Origin: Bacteroidota bacterium
GTDB taxonomy: Bacteria; Bacteroidota; Bacteroidia; Sphingobacteriales; Sphingobacteriaceae
Reading direction: 5' to 3'
Length of the DNA stretch: 60,695 nt
NCBI GenBank assembly: GCA_013288235.1
Contig: JABDCF010000009.1
Location: forward strand, 1-60,695
Position numbers and translations under genes: made by a program. The notes beneath the pieces are model-generated. The model did not search any database, was not told the DNA's origin, and worked only from the letters and a program-made list of their open reading frames with translations. Positions 40,278 through 50,332 of this stretch are shown one piece after another (the first letter of the stretch is position 1; every line of letters begins with the position of its first letter).

Positions 40278-42311
40278 TTATTTAATAATGTAGGTCTTTT
40301 TTTCTGTTCCAACCCCGGTTATGGTTAATGACTTCCAGTTGCCCGGGAGCTTACTTTTCACCTGGACTATGCCCGCCGGGGTTATATCCAGGCCGCCAAA
40401 GCCCATTAAAAGACTTTGTATGATACCGCCCGCCCCCGTAGCAAAATAAGGATTAGTCCCACCCTTTGTTTCCGCGATCACCCTGAACGGCGCGTTTAAG
40501 TTAGGCTCGTAAGCGTCTTTAAAAAAATGGTAGGCTTTGTCGCCATCACCTAACCTTGCATACAATAATGCAAATATTCCTTGCGTCATAGCGGGAGTAC
40601 CCTCATTGGGAACCCGCGTTTCATAATATTCGAGGTCCTTTTTTATGCTTGATGGTTCCGTTATGGTTTTTAAAGGGTAAGCCAGTAAGTTTACGTCGGC
40701 CTGTTTAATACCTTCACCATTATAGGTTTCAAACTCCTTTGTTACGCCATGGTCGAACTTTGGCATAGGTATGTTTTGTGCTACCATTTGCCAGTCGGGA
40801 TCAGCTTTAACACCTAATATTTTTGCGGCTAAGGCCGCGTTTTGCAAATTTGCAATTGCGGCGGCATTAGTAAAGGCGTCGTTATCTACATTTTCGGCCC
40901 ATTCATCTGCGGCAACTACATCTTTAATATCATAATGGCCCGCACCATTCCGCTCAACGCGGCTTGCCCAAAAGTCGGCAGTTGCTGAAAGTATCGGCCA
41001 TCCCTTTTCCAATAGCCATTGCTTGTCCTGAGTAACGCAATAGTAATTCCAGGCTGCTAATGCGACACAGGCAGTAATATGATGCTCAAACGGTCCACTC
41101 AATGCCCAAACCGGGGTTTCTTCAACCCCGCTGTCGGCACTTTCCCAGGGGAACATTGCCCCTTTGTAACCATGGGCAAAAGCGTTTTGCTTTGCAACGG
41201 CTAACCGCTGAAAACGGTATTCGACCAACGATTTCGCGATTTCGGGATGTAAAACCAATAACGCCGGGTACATCCAAAGATCAGCATCCCAAAAAACATG
41301 CCCATTATAACCCAAACCCGATAAGCCCATTGGCGATGGTGAGTAAGCAGTTCCCTCACGAGAAAATGAGTACAAATGATACAACATACTATGTACATCC
41401 TGTTGCGCCTGCGGGTCGCCATCAATTTGGATATCACTTTTCCATAATTCATCCCACGCCTGCTCGTGGTATTTTATCAAACGTTCACGACCTTCAAGGC
41501 GGGCAAAAATCGCCAAGCGTTCGGCCTGGTTAAGCGGATCGGCATCATGTGCCGAGGTTATGGATGAACCTGCGACGGAATACTTATAAGTTTGCCCTTC
41601 GTTAATAACTTTGCTGAATTTCATCAGGTGCATATTGTTATCCCACATTTCGTGTATTACCCGGGGCTCCTGGCCGTGCGTTTCGTTAAATAAAAACGTG
41701 TTTGACGCACATAGCTGTAGTTTGCCTGTAGGGCTCTTTGCAGTTGAAGTTAGCAGGCTAATGGTTGCGTGCGGCCTGTCAATTTCGTTATAATAATTTT
41801 GTACATCTTTCAAAGCATCAGGCGCTTCCATTATACTGGCGGCAGTAACACTTATTTGCTTTTTGGCAGTAATTGAAATATCCATCAAAACGGTAAACGG
41901 CAACTGGCGCAGCGAGTAGTAAGTATATTTAACGGACGCTAAACCCTTATAGTCAAAAGTTGTTGTAAAAGCCGCATGCTGCATATCCAGTTGCTGATGC
42001 ATATTGCTTATATTTTTGGAATCTATACGTGTTCCGTTGATCTCCAGGTACATGTTAAGCAGATTAAAACTATTCAGGAAATTACTCACACGCCCCCGGC
42101 CATAAAGATCATATGCACCGGCGAGTACCACATTTTTCACTTTAAATGGCTCAGGCGACGATACGATACCTATCATTCCGTTGGCTACGGTGATTCCATA
42201 ATAGTTTGCCGGGTCAATTTTATCTGCCTTTATTACCCATTGGTCCTGCGCACTCGCAATGCCGGCACAATAAAAAATAAGCCCCAAAACACTTAATAAT
42301 ACTTTATTCAT
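40278..42311 (-). CDS. Secreted glycoside hydrolase family 65 protein
   Basis: 677 residues with signal peptide MNKVLLSVLGLIFYCAGIASAQ. The N-terminal beta-sandwich (about 25-290) and the (alpha/alpha)6 barrel of GH65 are present. Barrel motifs: LGYNGHVFWDADLWMYPALL, YKGAMFPWES, GPFEHHITACVALAAWNYY, and AADEWAENVDNDAFTNAAA carrying the general-acid Glu of the family. GH65 includes trehalose, maltose and kojibiose phosphorylases and acid trehalases; the export signal favours a hydrolase, most simply an acid trehalase, in keeping with the GH37 trehalase in the same locus. Its start is 2 bases after the VCBS stop (42314). Confidence 0.9.
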   Translation of the reverse strand: MNKVLLSVLGLIFYCAGIASAQDQWVIKADKIDPANYYGITVANGMIGIVSSPEPFKVKNVVLAGAYDLYGRGRVSNFLNSFNLLNMYLEINGTRIDSKNISNMHQQLDMQHAAFTTTFDYKGLASVKYTYYSLRQLPFTVLMDISITAKKQISVTAASIMEAPDALKDVQNYYNEIDRPHATISLLTSTAKSPTGKLQLCASNTFLFNETHGQEPRVIHEMWDNNMHLMKFSKVINEGQTYKYSVAGSSITSAHDADPLNQAERLAIFARLEGRERLIKYHEQAWDELWKSDIQIDGDPQAQQDVHSMLYHLYSFSREGTAYSPSPMGLSGLGYNGHVFWDADLWMYPALLVLHPEIAKSLVEYRFQRLAVAKQNAFAHGYKGAMFPWESADSGVEETPVWALSGPFEHHITACVALAAWNYYCVTQDKQWLLEKGWPILSATADFWASRVERNGAGHYDIKDVVAADEWAENVDNDAFTNAAAIANLQNAALAAKILGVKADPDWQMVAQNIPMPKFDHGVTKEFETYNGEGIKQADVNLLAYPLKTITEPSSIKKDLEYYETRVPNEGTPAMTQGIFALLYARLGDGDKAYHFFKDAYEPNLNAPFRVIAETKGGTNPYFATGAGGIIQSLLMGFGGLDITPAGIVQVKSKLPGNWKSLTITGVGTEKKTYIIK

Positions 42312-42313
42312 AT

Positions 42314-45300
42314 TCAGTTACTTAATTTAAAAAATTGAATTTTATCATTATTGAAGGCAACGGCATAAATCATACCCTTTGCCGTTTTAATTGCTTTTAT
42401 ATCCCTTACCTCGCCCCGCAACAAAAACCCTGACGAAACCCCGGAAAAGTATTTGAAATTATTGGCTTTGTCCTTCATTAATACATCGCCAAAATCAGCA
42501 TCGTACCTGCCTTCGTAGGGCAGCACGCCCGAAAAATTTCCACCCGCAATAATGCCGCTGTTGGTGCCCTGAAATTGCGCAAAACCAAAAAGCGGCGCTA
42601 CTTGCATTGAAGGTGGCAGCGCTTTAAAGGTAAACTTGCCTTTGCCTTTATTGTAGAAAATACCTGAAGTGAAAGAATTAACAATCAACGGTTTGCTGCT
42701 TAATGAATCACCGAATATCTCCTGAACTGTCTTACCGGCAAAATCATGATAATATAAAAACTTCTTTTTTATCAAAGGCACTTGTTTTTCAATATCCCCC
42801 TTGCCCAAAAAAGTATAATCCTTATGGTCAGTGCTATAGGTTAATATCGGATCAACTGTTCCGTTTTTGTCCAGGTCTGATAAAAATAACTTTACCGGGT
42901 TTTCTTCACTCGGCTTTAGTTTTGAATTCCAGCCATAGTTGCCTGCAATAATATCTACTTTACCATCGCCATCCACATCGGCAAGTACCACCCGTTGCCA
43001 CCAGCCAAACATTTTGTCCATCTCCTCGTTACGCTGTTGAACAAATTTGCCTTTTTTATTCATGAAAACTTTTACCGGCATGTATTCCCCGGCCACAACC
43101 AGATCGGGCCAACCGTCATTATCCAGGTCGGCAAATGCAGCAGAGCGGATCATGCCTGCATATTTAAGTTCAGCAGGCAGCGTCGCCTGATGGTAATGTC
43201 CATGACCGTCGTTCATGAGCAGGTATGATTCAGGGGGTTTGCCAAAACCATATGCGTCGGGTGCGCCGCTGACAAAAATATCGGGATAACCATCATGGTT
43301 TACATCCGCAACCGTAACCGCCGACTTATTAAACTTTAAGGATGGTATGTCATTTGATCTTTTGAAATTTCCTTTACCATCATTTATGTACAGACGATCA
43401 GCCAGTTGGGTTGCCCCGCTGGGGTATTCATTACCACCACTGGCCACATATAGATCAGGGTAACCATCGTGGTTCACGTCAAGGAAAACCGCATCAACAT
43501 CTTCACATTGGGCATCAGCAGCAAAATCAGGCTGAATAGTTGCTTTAAAACTGCCATCCGGTGCCTGGATAAACAGCGCGCCGGGTTGTCCCTTTGCCCC
43601 GCAAACGTAAAAATCATCCAATCCGTCATGGTTTACATCGGCTACCGCAATCCGGGGGCCCTCGGTGGAGAGCATGTGCGGGATAAGCGGCTGTTGGTTA
43701 AAGTCAACAAAATCATCTTCATGGTGTTTCCAGTTTAAATTGATTTTGGCTGTGATATTTTGAAAAACGGGCGGTTTTTGTGGGAAAAATGCATTATGAT
43801 TGAAATGCCCAGTGGCATTTTTCTGATCTATCACCATCAATTTATCTCCGGCAATATTCCGTATCACCTGGTAAGTTTGATTTGGCCAGATAACCAGCAA
43901 GCTATCTATTTTTTGTTGCTTATTTAACCCAAAATGCAATTTCGGCTCAACCGATGACTGAAAGCCGCGGGTTAACTCCAATTGTTCATATTGCATTTGC
44001 CCGCTGCTAAAAACATAGGCTTTAGCGCCAATGCCGAAGTAATTATCTTGCCTGCCTTTAAATTTGAGACTAAGATAGTGGGTGCCGGTCGACAAATTTT
44101 TATAAATACACGCCCCATGATTCATGTTATTGGTTATTAGGTCAAGACGCCCGCTATTGTTTAAATCGGCATAAGCTGCCCCATTTGATAACATCGTATC
44201 CCTGATTCCCCATGCAATGCTTTTGTCAATAAATTTCTCACTTTTTGTTCCTTTAAAAACATAACTATGCACTTGTCCGGTCGGCATTTTATCAACTGCA
44301 AGATAACCCATCCCGTGCGATAGTGCAGTTTGCACGCTCATATCTGATATAAAACTTATATAATCCATATCGGTGGGCCGGCGTTTTATTCCGTTTGCTA
44401 CAAAAAGATCTTTTATCCCGTCGTTATCAAAGTCGGCCAGTAATGGGCTCCAGCTCCAATCGGTAGCGGCAACACCGTCCATCAAACCAACTTCGCTAAA
44501 TGCTTCGCCGTTTCCAAGGTTTTTTTGAAGGCAGTTACGCGAATATTGGTATTGAAAGCCCCCGCTCAAAATTTTCTGCTTATACTGATCGAAAGACTCG
44601 TCGCCCATATAGCTTTTTAAAATTGATTCATTAGGCGGCAACATATCCGCGGTTATGATATCTAATTGCCCGTCATTATTAAAATCAGCAATATCGTTGC
44701 CCATACTAAAGCGGCTGTAATGATTGAAATGCTTAGCGCCGGACTCTTTAAAAGTTCCGTCGTGGTTGTTTATGTAATAATAATCATTTTCATGAAAATC
44801 ATTTCCCTCATAAATATCATCCCAACCATCATTATTCAAATCGCCAATGGCAATACCTAAACCGTAGCCAAGTGCGCTGCTGTAAATGCCCGATTTTTGA
44901 GTTACATCAACAAAATGGCCGTTCTTGTTCAAATACAACTTGCTACCGGCCAGTTTATTGACTTTATGGCGCGAGCTGGTATCACCATAAGTATCAACTG
45001 AATGGTTTGATTGGTTAAGCAAAAAGCAATCGAGTTTCCCGTCGTGGTTATAATCAAAAAAGGCCGCCTGGGTTGAGAACCCCGAAAAATCGAGGCCATA
45101 TTTTGCCGACTCCTCTGTAAAGGTGCCGTTATGGTTATTAATGTAGAGCATGTTATGTCCTTTTAAACCCAACTTGCCCGATACTGCACAAACATAAATG
45201 TCAAGGTAGCCGTCGTTATTTACATCAACCATAGTAACGCCGGTGCACCAATCGGCAATGCCCGCAACACCTGCCTTGTCGGTAATGTCTTCAAATTGAT

Positions 45301-45628
45301 AATTACCTTTATTTAAGTATAGTTTATTACCACCCTTTTTGTTCGATGTAAAATAAATATCCGGCAGGCCATCATTATTAACATCACCAATGGCTACGCC
45401 GCCGCCGTTATAAAAATACAGGTAATTTAAAATGCCCGGGGAATCGTTATCACTTAGGGTATTGTTAAAATTGATGTTTGTTTGGGTTGAATCAAGCAAT
45501 TGAAAAACAGGATGCTCAACATTTTGCTTTTTGCAGGAGGAAAAACTTATAATGGATATAAAGAGCATTATTGAAAACAGATAAAAATCCTTCGCCGCCA
45601 GGCTATTTTTAGTTGGGTTTATTATCAT
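42314..45628 (-). CDS. Large VCBS/FG-GAP repeat lipoprotein with ASPIC/UnbV-like segment (copy 1)
   Basis: 1104 residues; lipoprotein signal ending SFSSCKKQ. Repeated FG-GAP/VCBS blades with Ca-binding loops such as DVNNDGLPDIYF, DYNHDGKLDCFLL and DLNNDGWDDIY fill both halves, forming one or two beta-propellers. In the middle an ASPIC/UnbV-like segment is seen (LSLKFKGRQDNYFGIGAKAYVF...RGFQSSVEPKLHFGLNKQQKIDSLLVIWPN). These surface proteins often accompany SusC/D; their task is unknown, perhaps binding of glycan or calcium. Upstream of GH65 (gap 2 bases) and the haloperoxidase-like gene. Paralogue of 46946-50248. Confidence 0.9.
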   Translation of the reverse strand: MIINPTKNSLAAKDFYLFSIMLFISIISFSSCKKQNVEHPVFQLLDSTQTNINFNNTLSDNDSPGILNYLYFYNGGGVAIGDVNNDGLPDIYFTSNKKGGNKLYLNKGNYQFEDITDKAGVAGIADWCTGVTMVDVNNDGYLDIYVCAVSGKLGLKGHNMLYINNHNGTFTEESAKYGLDFSGFSTQAAFFDYNHDGKLDCFLLNQSNHSVDTYGDTSSRHKVNKLAGSKLYLNKNGHFVDVTQKSGIYSSALGYGLGIAIGDLNNDGWDDIYEGNDFHENDYYYINNHDGTFKESGAKHFNHYSRFSMGNDIADFNNDGQLDIITADMLPPNESILKSYMGDESFDQYKQKILSGGFQYQYSRNCLQKNLGNGEAFSEVGLMDGVAATDWSWSPLLADFDNDGIKDLFVANGIKRRPTDMDYISFISDMSVQTALSHGMGYLAVDKMPTGQVHSYVFKGTKSEKFIDKSIAWGIRDTMLSNGAAYADLNNSGRLDLITNNMNHGACIYKNLSTGTHYLSLKFKGRQDNYFGIGAKAYVFSSGQMQYEQLELTRGFQSSVEPKLHFGLNKQQKIDSLLVIWPNQTYQVIRNIAGDKLMVIDQKNATGHFNHNAFFPQKPPVFQNITAKINLNWKHHEDDFVDFNQQPLIPHMLSTEGPRIAVADVNHDGLDDFYVCGAKGQPGALFIQAPDGSFKATIQPDFAADAQCEDVDAVFLDVNHDGYPDLYVASGGNEYPSGATQLADRLYINDGKGNFKRSNDIPSLKFNKSAVTVADVNHDGYPDIFVSGAPDAYGFGKPPESYLLMNDGHGHYHQATLPAELKYAGMIRSAAFADLDNDGWPDLVVAGEYMPVKVFMNKKGKFVQQRNEEMDKMFGWWQRVVLADVDGDGKVDIIAGNYGWNSKLKPSEENPVKLFLSDLDKNGTVDPILTYSTDHKDYTFLGKGDIEKQVPLIKKKFLYYHDFAGKTVQEIFGDSLSSKPLIVNSFTSGIFYNKGKGKFTFKALPPSMQVAPLFGFAQFQGTNSGIIAGGNFSGVLPYEGRYDADFGDVLMKDKANNFKYFSGVSSGFLLRGEVRDIKAIKTAKGMIYAVAFNNDKIQFFKLSN

Positions 45629-45868
45629 GTACCGGGGGTTTTTGAATAGTTTATTGCAGCCTGGAAGTAAATAAAAAGCAAGGCTTTTCTAACACTTTTT
45701 CCCACTCTATTTTTATATTTTTTTCAGGGTTTATAAGTTGTTAAAAATATTAAAAAACAATCAGTAAAACAAGGTTTTACTACTTACAAACGGATATAAA
45801 TGTTGCCTTTATTGGCTTAAAACAGATTTTTTTGCTTATTTTCGGAGTTACTCACTTTTCAAAACCAA

Positions 45869-46840
45869 ATGAAGAAAAAAGTTATTTTATTGACGTTGAT
45901 TTTAGTAATAATTGCCCTTTTTCTTATACCAGTCTATCAGCAAAAAACCATATTAATTAAATCGCCTTTTTTAAATGCTTACAGCCTGCTGGCCAACCCG
46001 GCAAAATGGGAAAAATGGAGACCCGATCTGCGAAAGATTATGATTGCCGACTCCAATGACATTACTATAAAAAAAGACACCAATTCTTTCCTTATAAAAC
46101 ATGAAAACGATGAATTGGAAGTAAAATATAAGGGAAATAAGTTTGAGATAGATGAAGTTTCAAACGGTAAAAATTCGAGTTACAGTTACTCGCTTATTCC
46201 GGTTATCGATAAAGTTTTGAATAAAACAACTATTGTTGTTGATGTGAAAACTAATGCAATAAATTATTTGATTGGAAAATTTGAGGCGCCATCATTTTCA
46301 AACACGCATATAGATGACTTTAAAAATTACATGGAAACCGATAGTTTACTTTACGGGTTCAAAATTTTTAAAACCGGGGTACCTGAAAATTTCCTTATCG
46401 TAATGCAAAAGGAGGTTTTAGAAAAGGATAAATTTACTGAGGCGGCTAAAATCCTGGCAACGTTGCGGCAATACATTAAAACAAACAACATTAAACAAAT
46501 GCAACCTGTAATTGCTCAATTTAATGAGAACATTAAAGACTCTGTGCAGGTAAAAGTGGGTTTTTTTATAAATAAGGAAGTTAAAGACGGCAATGGAATT
46601 GAGTTTAACAGGATGCCAAAAGGGGCGCCGCTTTATGCTGCGATCTTCAGAGGGGTATTTTCAAAACGGGGCGAAGCTTTCGATGCGTTGAAGCAGTATT
46701 TTGCCGATCACTCACATCAAATGGTTCTTTTACCGTTCGACACCTATCTAAATGATAAACTTCCTGTTAGCGATAACGATACAATTAACATACAGGTAAA
46801 TTTGGGAACTTTTCCGTCAGGGGCAAAGGCCGCTAAATAA
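45869..46840 (+). CDS. Membrane-anchored SRPBCC/GyrI-like protein
   Basis: 323 residues. N-terminal hydrophobic anchor (VILLTLILVIIALFLIPVY), then a polyketide-cyclase/SRPBCC-like half (SPFLNAYSLLANPAKWEKWRPDLR... to about 150) and a C-terminal half like the GyrI/effector-binding domain (KVGFFINKEVKDGNGIEFNRMPKGAPLYAAIFRG...). It is the only gene of the PUL region on the plus strand and splits the two VCBS copies. Probably a small-molecule-binding protein on the outer face of the inner membrane; no enzyme activity can be inferred. Confidence 0.6.
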   Translation: MKKKVILLTLILVIIALFLIPVYQQKTILIKSPFLNAYSLLANPAKWEKWRPDLRKIMIADSNDITIKKDTNSFLIKHENDELEVKYKGNKFEIDEVSNGKNSSYSYSLIPVIDKVLNKTTIVVDVKTNAINYLIGKFEAPSFSNTHIDDFKNYMETDSLLYGFKIFKTGVPENFLIVMQKEVLEKDKFTEAAKILATLRQYIKTNNIKQMQPVIAQFNENIKDSVQVKVGFFINKEVKDGNGIEFNRMPKGAPLYAAIFRGVFSKRGEAFDALKQYFADHSHQMVLLPFDTYLNDKLPVSDNDTINIQVNLGTFPSGAKAAK

Positions 46841-46876
46841 GATCCGGACTAATTTTTTCTCTGTGGAATTAGTAGC

Positions 46877-46940
46877 GGTTTGATTATTTGGTTAAGTAAA
46901 CCAGGAACAAGCAATTTTCACTCGACCAGATAATCAAACC
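46877..46940. terminator. Inverted repeat between convergent genes
   Basis: GGTTTGATTATTTGG (46877-46891) pairs with CCAGATAATCAAACC (46926-46940) with one G-T pair, and weaker pairing extends outward on both sides. The loop is 34 bases. It separates the SRPBCC/GyrI-like gene (+) from VCBS copy 2 (-), whose stop is at 46946. Confidence 0.6.
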
Positions 46941-46945
46941 ACTCA

Positions 46946-49900
46946 CTAATTTCGCTTAAACAATTGCAACGCATCATTATTACGGGCCACAATTATTTCC
47001 TTGCCGTTTTTTGTATTGATAGGGACAATATCCCGTACTTCACCTTTTATAAATAGTCCGCTGTTTGCTGGGGGCATATAATCAAACCAATGTTTTGAGT
47101 TTCCTAATAAGGTAACACCATAACTGGCATCATACCGCCCGACTTCGGGTTTTAAACCATAAAAATTACCGCCTAAAAACAGGTCTTTAATGCCGTCATT
47201 ATTCACGTCGGTAACCAATATGCTGAAAATGGGTGAAAATTGCGCCCGTATTGGTAACGGCTGCATTTTAAACTCTCCTTTTCCATTGTTATAAAAAACG
47301 CAAGTTTGGGTTTGTTTAACAGTTAAAACAGATGCTTTGTCTAATTCGCCATTTACGAAGATTTCTTCGATGCTTTTTCCTGCATAAGCATCATACCTTA
47401 AAAATTTCTTTTTCAAATAAGGCAATTGCTTAATCATATCGTCGTGAAGGTTAAATGGATATGCTTTGCCGTCGGTTTTATAATACACCGGGATACATTC
47501 CACCTGCCCGTTATTATCAAAATCAGATACATAGAGCTTTGCCGGATGATCGGCATCCGCTTTTATTTTTGAATTAAGTCCATTATTGCCAGCGATCAAG
47601 TCTAATTTTCCGTCGCCATTAATATCTGCCACTGTTAAACAGTTCCACCATCCTGATGAATTAGCTATTTCGCTGGTTTTTTGAAGCTTGCCATCAACGT
47701 ATTTAAGAATAGTTACAGGCATCCAATCGCCAACAACAATCAATGAATTTTTGCCGCTGCCGTCAATATCGGCCCATTGGGCATCGGTTACCATGCCTAA
47801 TTTTAACAACTCGGGCGCCACGGCAGCTGTTACATCGGTAAAATTACCGTGACCATCGTTCCTTAATAATTTACTGGAAGGAATAATTCCGTACGAACCC
47901 GGAACACACCTGGCTCCAATAAACAGATCATCATTATTGTTATTTAACCTCACACATGAGGCGTTAATTGAAACAATTGGCCAGCCTGTAAATTTGCGGG
48001 TAAAATTGCCTTTCCCATCATTTGTATAATAACGTGCGAGTAAATCAAGTGAACCTTCTTTTTCAAGGTTGCCACCTGATACTACTACAAGGTCTTTTTT
48101 GCCCGTACGGGTTGCGTCGACAAATAGCGCACCGATGTCTTCACTGTTCTTATCCTGTTCAAAAGCAAATTCCTTTTTTTGAATAAAATTACCGTTGGGC
48201 TGCTGCATAAAAAGTTTGGCGGTATCGCCGGTGGCCCCACCCATAAAAAAATCCTCAAGCCCATCGCCGTCTACATCGGCAATAGCAAGTTTTGGCCCTT
48301 CGGTCGATAACATTTTAGGTATAAGCCTCTGGTTATCAAAATCTTTGTAATCATTTTCCTTATGATAAATATCACCTTTAAATGCTGTTGCAGTGATGTT
48401 TTTATAAAGAGGCTTAATTTTATTTAAGGCAGGGGCAAATTCTGATTTGGCATCCGATTGCTTTAATGTGATAACGGTGTTAGTTGTAATATTTTTCAAT
48501 ATTTGCATTTTCATATTGGGCCATACCACTTTCAGGCTATCTACTTTCTTGTAATTTCCTGTGCCAAAATTTAACACCGGCTCACTACTACTTTCAAAGC
48601 CCCGGGTAGGCTGCTGTTCCAGTAGTTGCTGCATACCGTTGGTATAAATAGTAACTTTTGCGCCGATTCCAAAAGTATTCATGCCACTGCCTTTCAAGTT
48701 GATTTTCAAGTAATGTGCATGCGTGCGTTCCGAAGTCATGTTCCGGTAAATGAAGGCCTCGCCGTTTTCATTGTTAACCACCAGGTCGAGGTCGCCATCA
48801 CCATCGAGGTCGCCATAAGCAGCCCCATTGCTAAAACTTGGCGTCGAAAACCCAAGGGGTATACTCTCATTTTTAAACTGCAGGTTTTTTTGATTTACAA
48901 AGCCATAGCTGGTGATGGGCGTTTTGGGCATTTTATCTAAAAACATTTTGGCTTTAAAACCGCCATGCTTTACTTCATTTATCGCCTCATCGCTGCCAAA
49001 ATAACTCAGGAAATCCTGGTTAGTTAAATCCCTGCTGATGCCGTTACTCACAAAAATGTCTTTCCAGCCATCGTTATTAAAATCAAAAATAAGCGCTCCC
49101 CAGCTCCAATCGGTAGCGTTTACCCCCGCCAAATCAGCTATCTCACTAAAAGTGCCATCACCATTATTAAGCTGCAAACAATTGGTGGTAAACTGGTGAT
49201 GAAAATCCCCTCTCAGTTTTGCATTGTACACGTCAAACTCATCAAACCTGGTGGTGGTTTTTAAGCGGTAATCATTTTCGGGCAACATATCGGTGGTAAA
49301 CATGTCCAATAAACCATCGTTATTAATATCCGCCATATCCGATCCCATCGACGAAAGGCTCATGTGCCCCAATGCCTCATTACTTATTTCGTTGAATTTG
49401 CCATTATGCTGATTCTTGTACAAATAATCATGCTCAAAAAAATCATTTGAAATGTACATGTCGTCCCAACCGGTATTAAACATGTCGCCGGCGGCAACGC
49501 CCAAGCCAAAACCAATTTCGCTGCCATAAATACCTGCCTGGGCGCTTACATCAACAAATTTACCGTTATCATTTCTGTATAAACGGTCGCCGTTTAAAGG
49601 GTCGCGAATATTTCTGAGCTCACGGTTATAACCAAAGCTGCCTATAGGGCGATAGCTATTATTTAACACAAAACAATCCAGGTCGCCATCGTGGTCGTAG
49701 TCAAAAAATATGGCCTGGGTACCTAATCCCTTATCAGCCAGCCCATACTTTGCTGCTTCTTCCTTAAATGTGCCATCTTTTTGATTTATGTATAATTCAT
49801 TGGCCCTACTGGCGTTACCCAGGCCCCCGCTATTACATATATAAATATCCAGCCAACCGTCCCCGTTGATATCAACCATTGTTACCCCGGTATGCCACCT

Positions 49901-50248
49901 GTGATACTTGTTTAAACCCGCCTGAGCTGTTACATCCTTAAACTTCCAGTTGCCCTCGTTGATATACAACTTACAATCGCCCTGGTTCGAGGTAAAAAAA
50001 ATATCGGGCTTGCCGTCATTATTTACATCACCAATAGCCACGCCGCCGCCATTATAAAAATTACGAAAGTTAAAATCATTATATTCACCATCATCCTTAA
50101 CCTTATTATTAAAAGTTATACCCGTTTGAGATGATGGCAAAAGCTGAAAAAGAGCAGCATCCTTAGTGCCGGCTTTTTTTTCGGGTTGGCAGGAGATACA
50201 AAAAATAAAAAATACAACTAAAAGTAATTTATGACGGTAGTATATCAT
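46946..50248 (-). CDS. Large VCBS/FG-GAP repeat lipoprotein with ASPIC/UnbV-like segment (copy 2)
   Basis: 1100 residues from the ATG at 50248 (a TTG four codons upstream is less likely). Lipoprotein signal ending FCISCQPEKK. The domain order is the same as in copy 1: FG-GAP loops (DVNNDGKPDIFF, DINGDGWLDIYI, DYDHDGDLDCFVL), an ASPIC/UnbV-like middle (LKINLKGSGMNTFGIGAKVTIY...RGFESSSEPVLNFGTG), then a second set of blades ending KGEVRDIVPINTKNGKEIIV. It lies 84 bases after susD, with a terminator in between, so it is transcribed partly independently. Probably a surface binding protein of the locus. Confidence 0.9.
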   Translation of the reverse strand: MIYYRHKLLLVVFFIFCISCQPEKKAGTKDAALFQLLPSSQTGITFNNKVKDDGEYNDFNFRNFYNGGGVAIGDVNNDGKPDIFFTSNQGDCKLYINEGNWKFKDVTAQAGLNKYHRWHTGVTMVDINGDGWLDIYICNSGGLGNASRANELYINQKDGTFKEEAAKYGLADKGLGTQAIFFDYDHDGDLDCFVLNNSYRPIGSFGYNRELRNIRDPLNGDRLYRNDNGKFVDVSAQAGIYGSEIGFGLGVAAGDMFNTGWDDMYISNDFFEHDYLYKNQHNGKFNEISNEALGHMSLSSMGSDMADINNDGLLDMFTTDMLPENDYRLKTTTRFDEFDVYNAKLRGDFHHQFTTNCLQLNNGDGTFSEIADLAGVNATDWSWGALIFDFNNDGWKDIFVSNGISRDLTNQDFLSYFGSDEAINEVKHGGFKAKMFLDKMPKTPITSYGFVNQKNLQFKNESIPLGFSTPSFSNGAAYGDLDGDGDLDLVVNNENGEAFIYRNMTSERTHAHYLKINLKGSGMNTFGIGAKVTIYTNGMQQLLEQQPTRGFESSSEPVLNFGTGNYKKVDSLKVVWPNMKMQILKNITTNTVITLKQSDAKSEFAPALNKIKPLYKNITATAFKGDIYHKENDYKDFDNQRLIPKMLSTEGPKLAIADVDGDGLEDFFMGGATGDTAKLFMQQPNGNFIQKKEFAFEQDKNSEDIGALFVDATRTGKKDLVVVSGGNLEKEGSLDLLARYYTNDGKGNFTRKFTGWPIVSINASCVRLNNNNDDLFIGARCVPGSYGIIPSSKLLRNDGHGNFTDVTAAVAPELLKLGMVTDAQWADIDGSGKNSLIVVGDWMPVTILKYVDGKLQKTSEIANSSGWWNCLTVADINGDGKLDLIAGNNGLNSKIKADADHPAKLYVSDFDNNGQVECIPVYYKTDGKAYPFNLHDDMIKQLPYLKKKFLRYDAYAGKSIEEIFVNGELDKASVLTVKQTQTCVFYNNGKGEFKMQPLPIRAQFSPIFSILVTDVNNDGIKDLFLGGNFYGLKPEVGRYDASYGVTLLGNSKHWFDYMPPANSGLFIKGEVRDIVPINTKNGKEIIVARNNDALQLFKRN

Positions 50249-50271
50249 AGTAAATAACAAGTGTATAAAAC

Positions 50272-50306
50272 TAAAAAAATGGAGCGGTAATAAATTACCG
50301 CTCCAT
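50272..50306 (-). terminator. Intrinsic terminator after susD
   Basis: ATGGAGCGGTAA (50279-50290) pairs with TTACCGCTCCAT (50295-50306) around a 4-base loop. On the minus strand the stem is followed by T7 (50278-50272). It lies 27 bases after the susD stop, between susD and VCBS copy 2, and should limit read-through into the latter. Confidence 0.88.
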
Positions 50307-50332
50307 TCAAATTACTGGTTATTAATATTTTA

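Noticed and set aside
42314..50260. Exactly equal length (1104 codons) of the two VCBS genes taken as sign of recent duplication
   Set aside because: Copy 2 most likely starts four codons later at 50248, and the two sequences differ throughout; the equality is chance.
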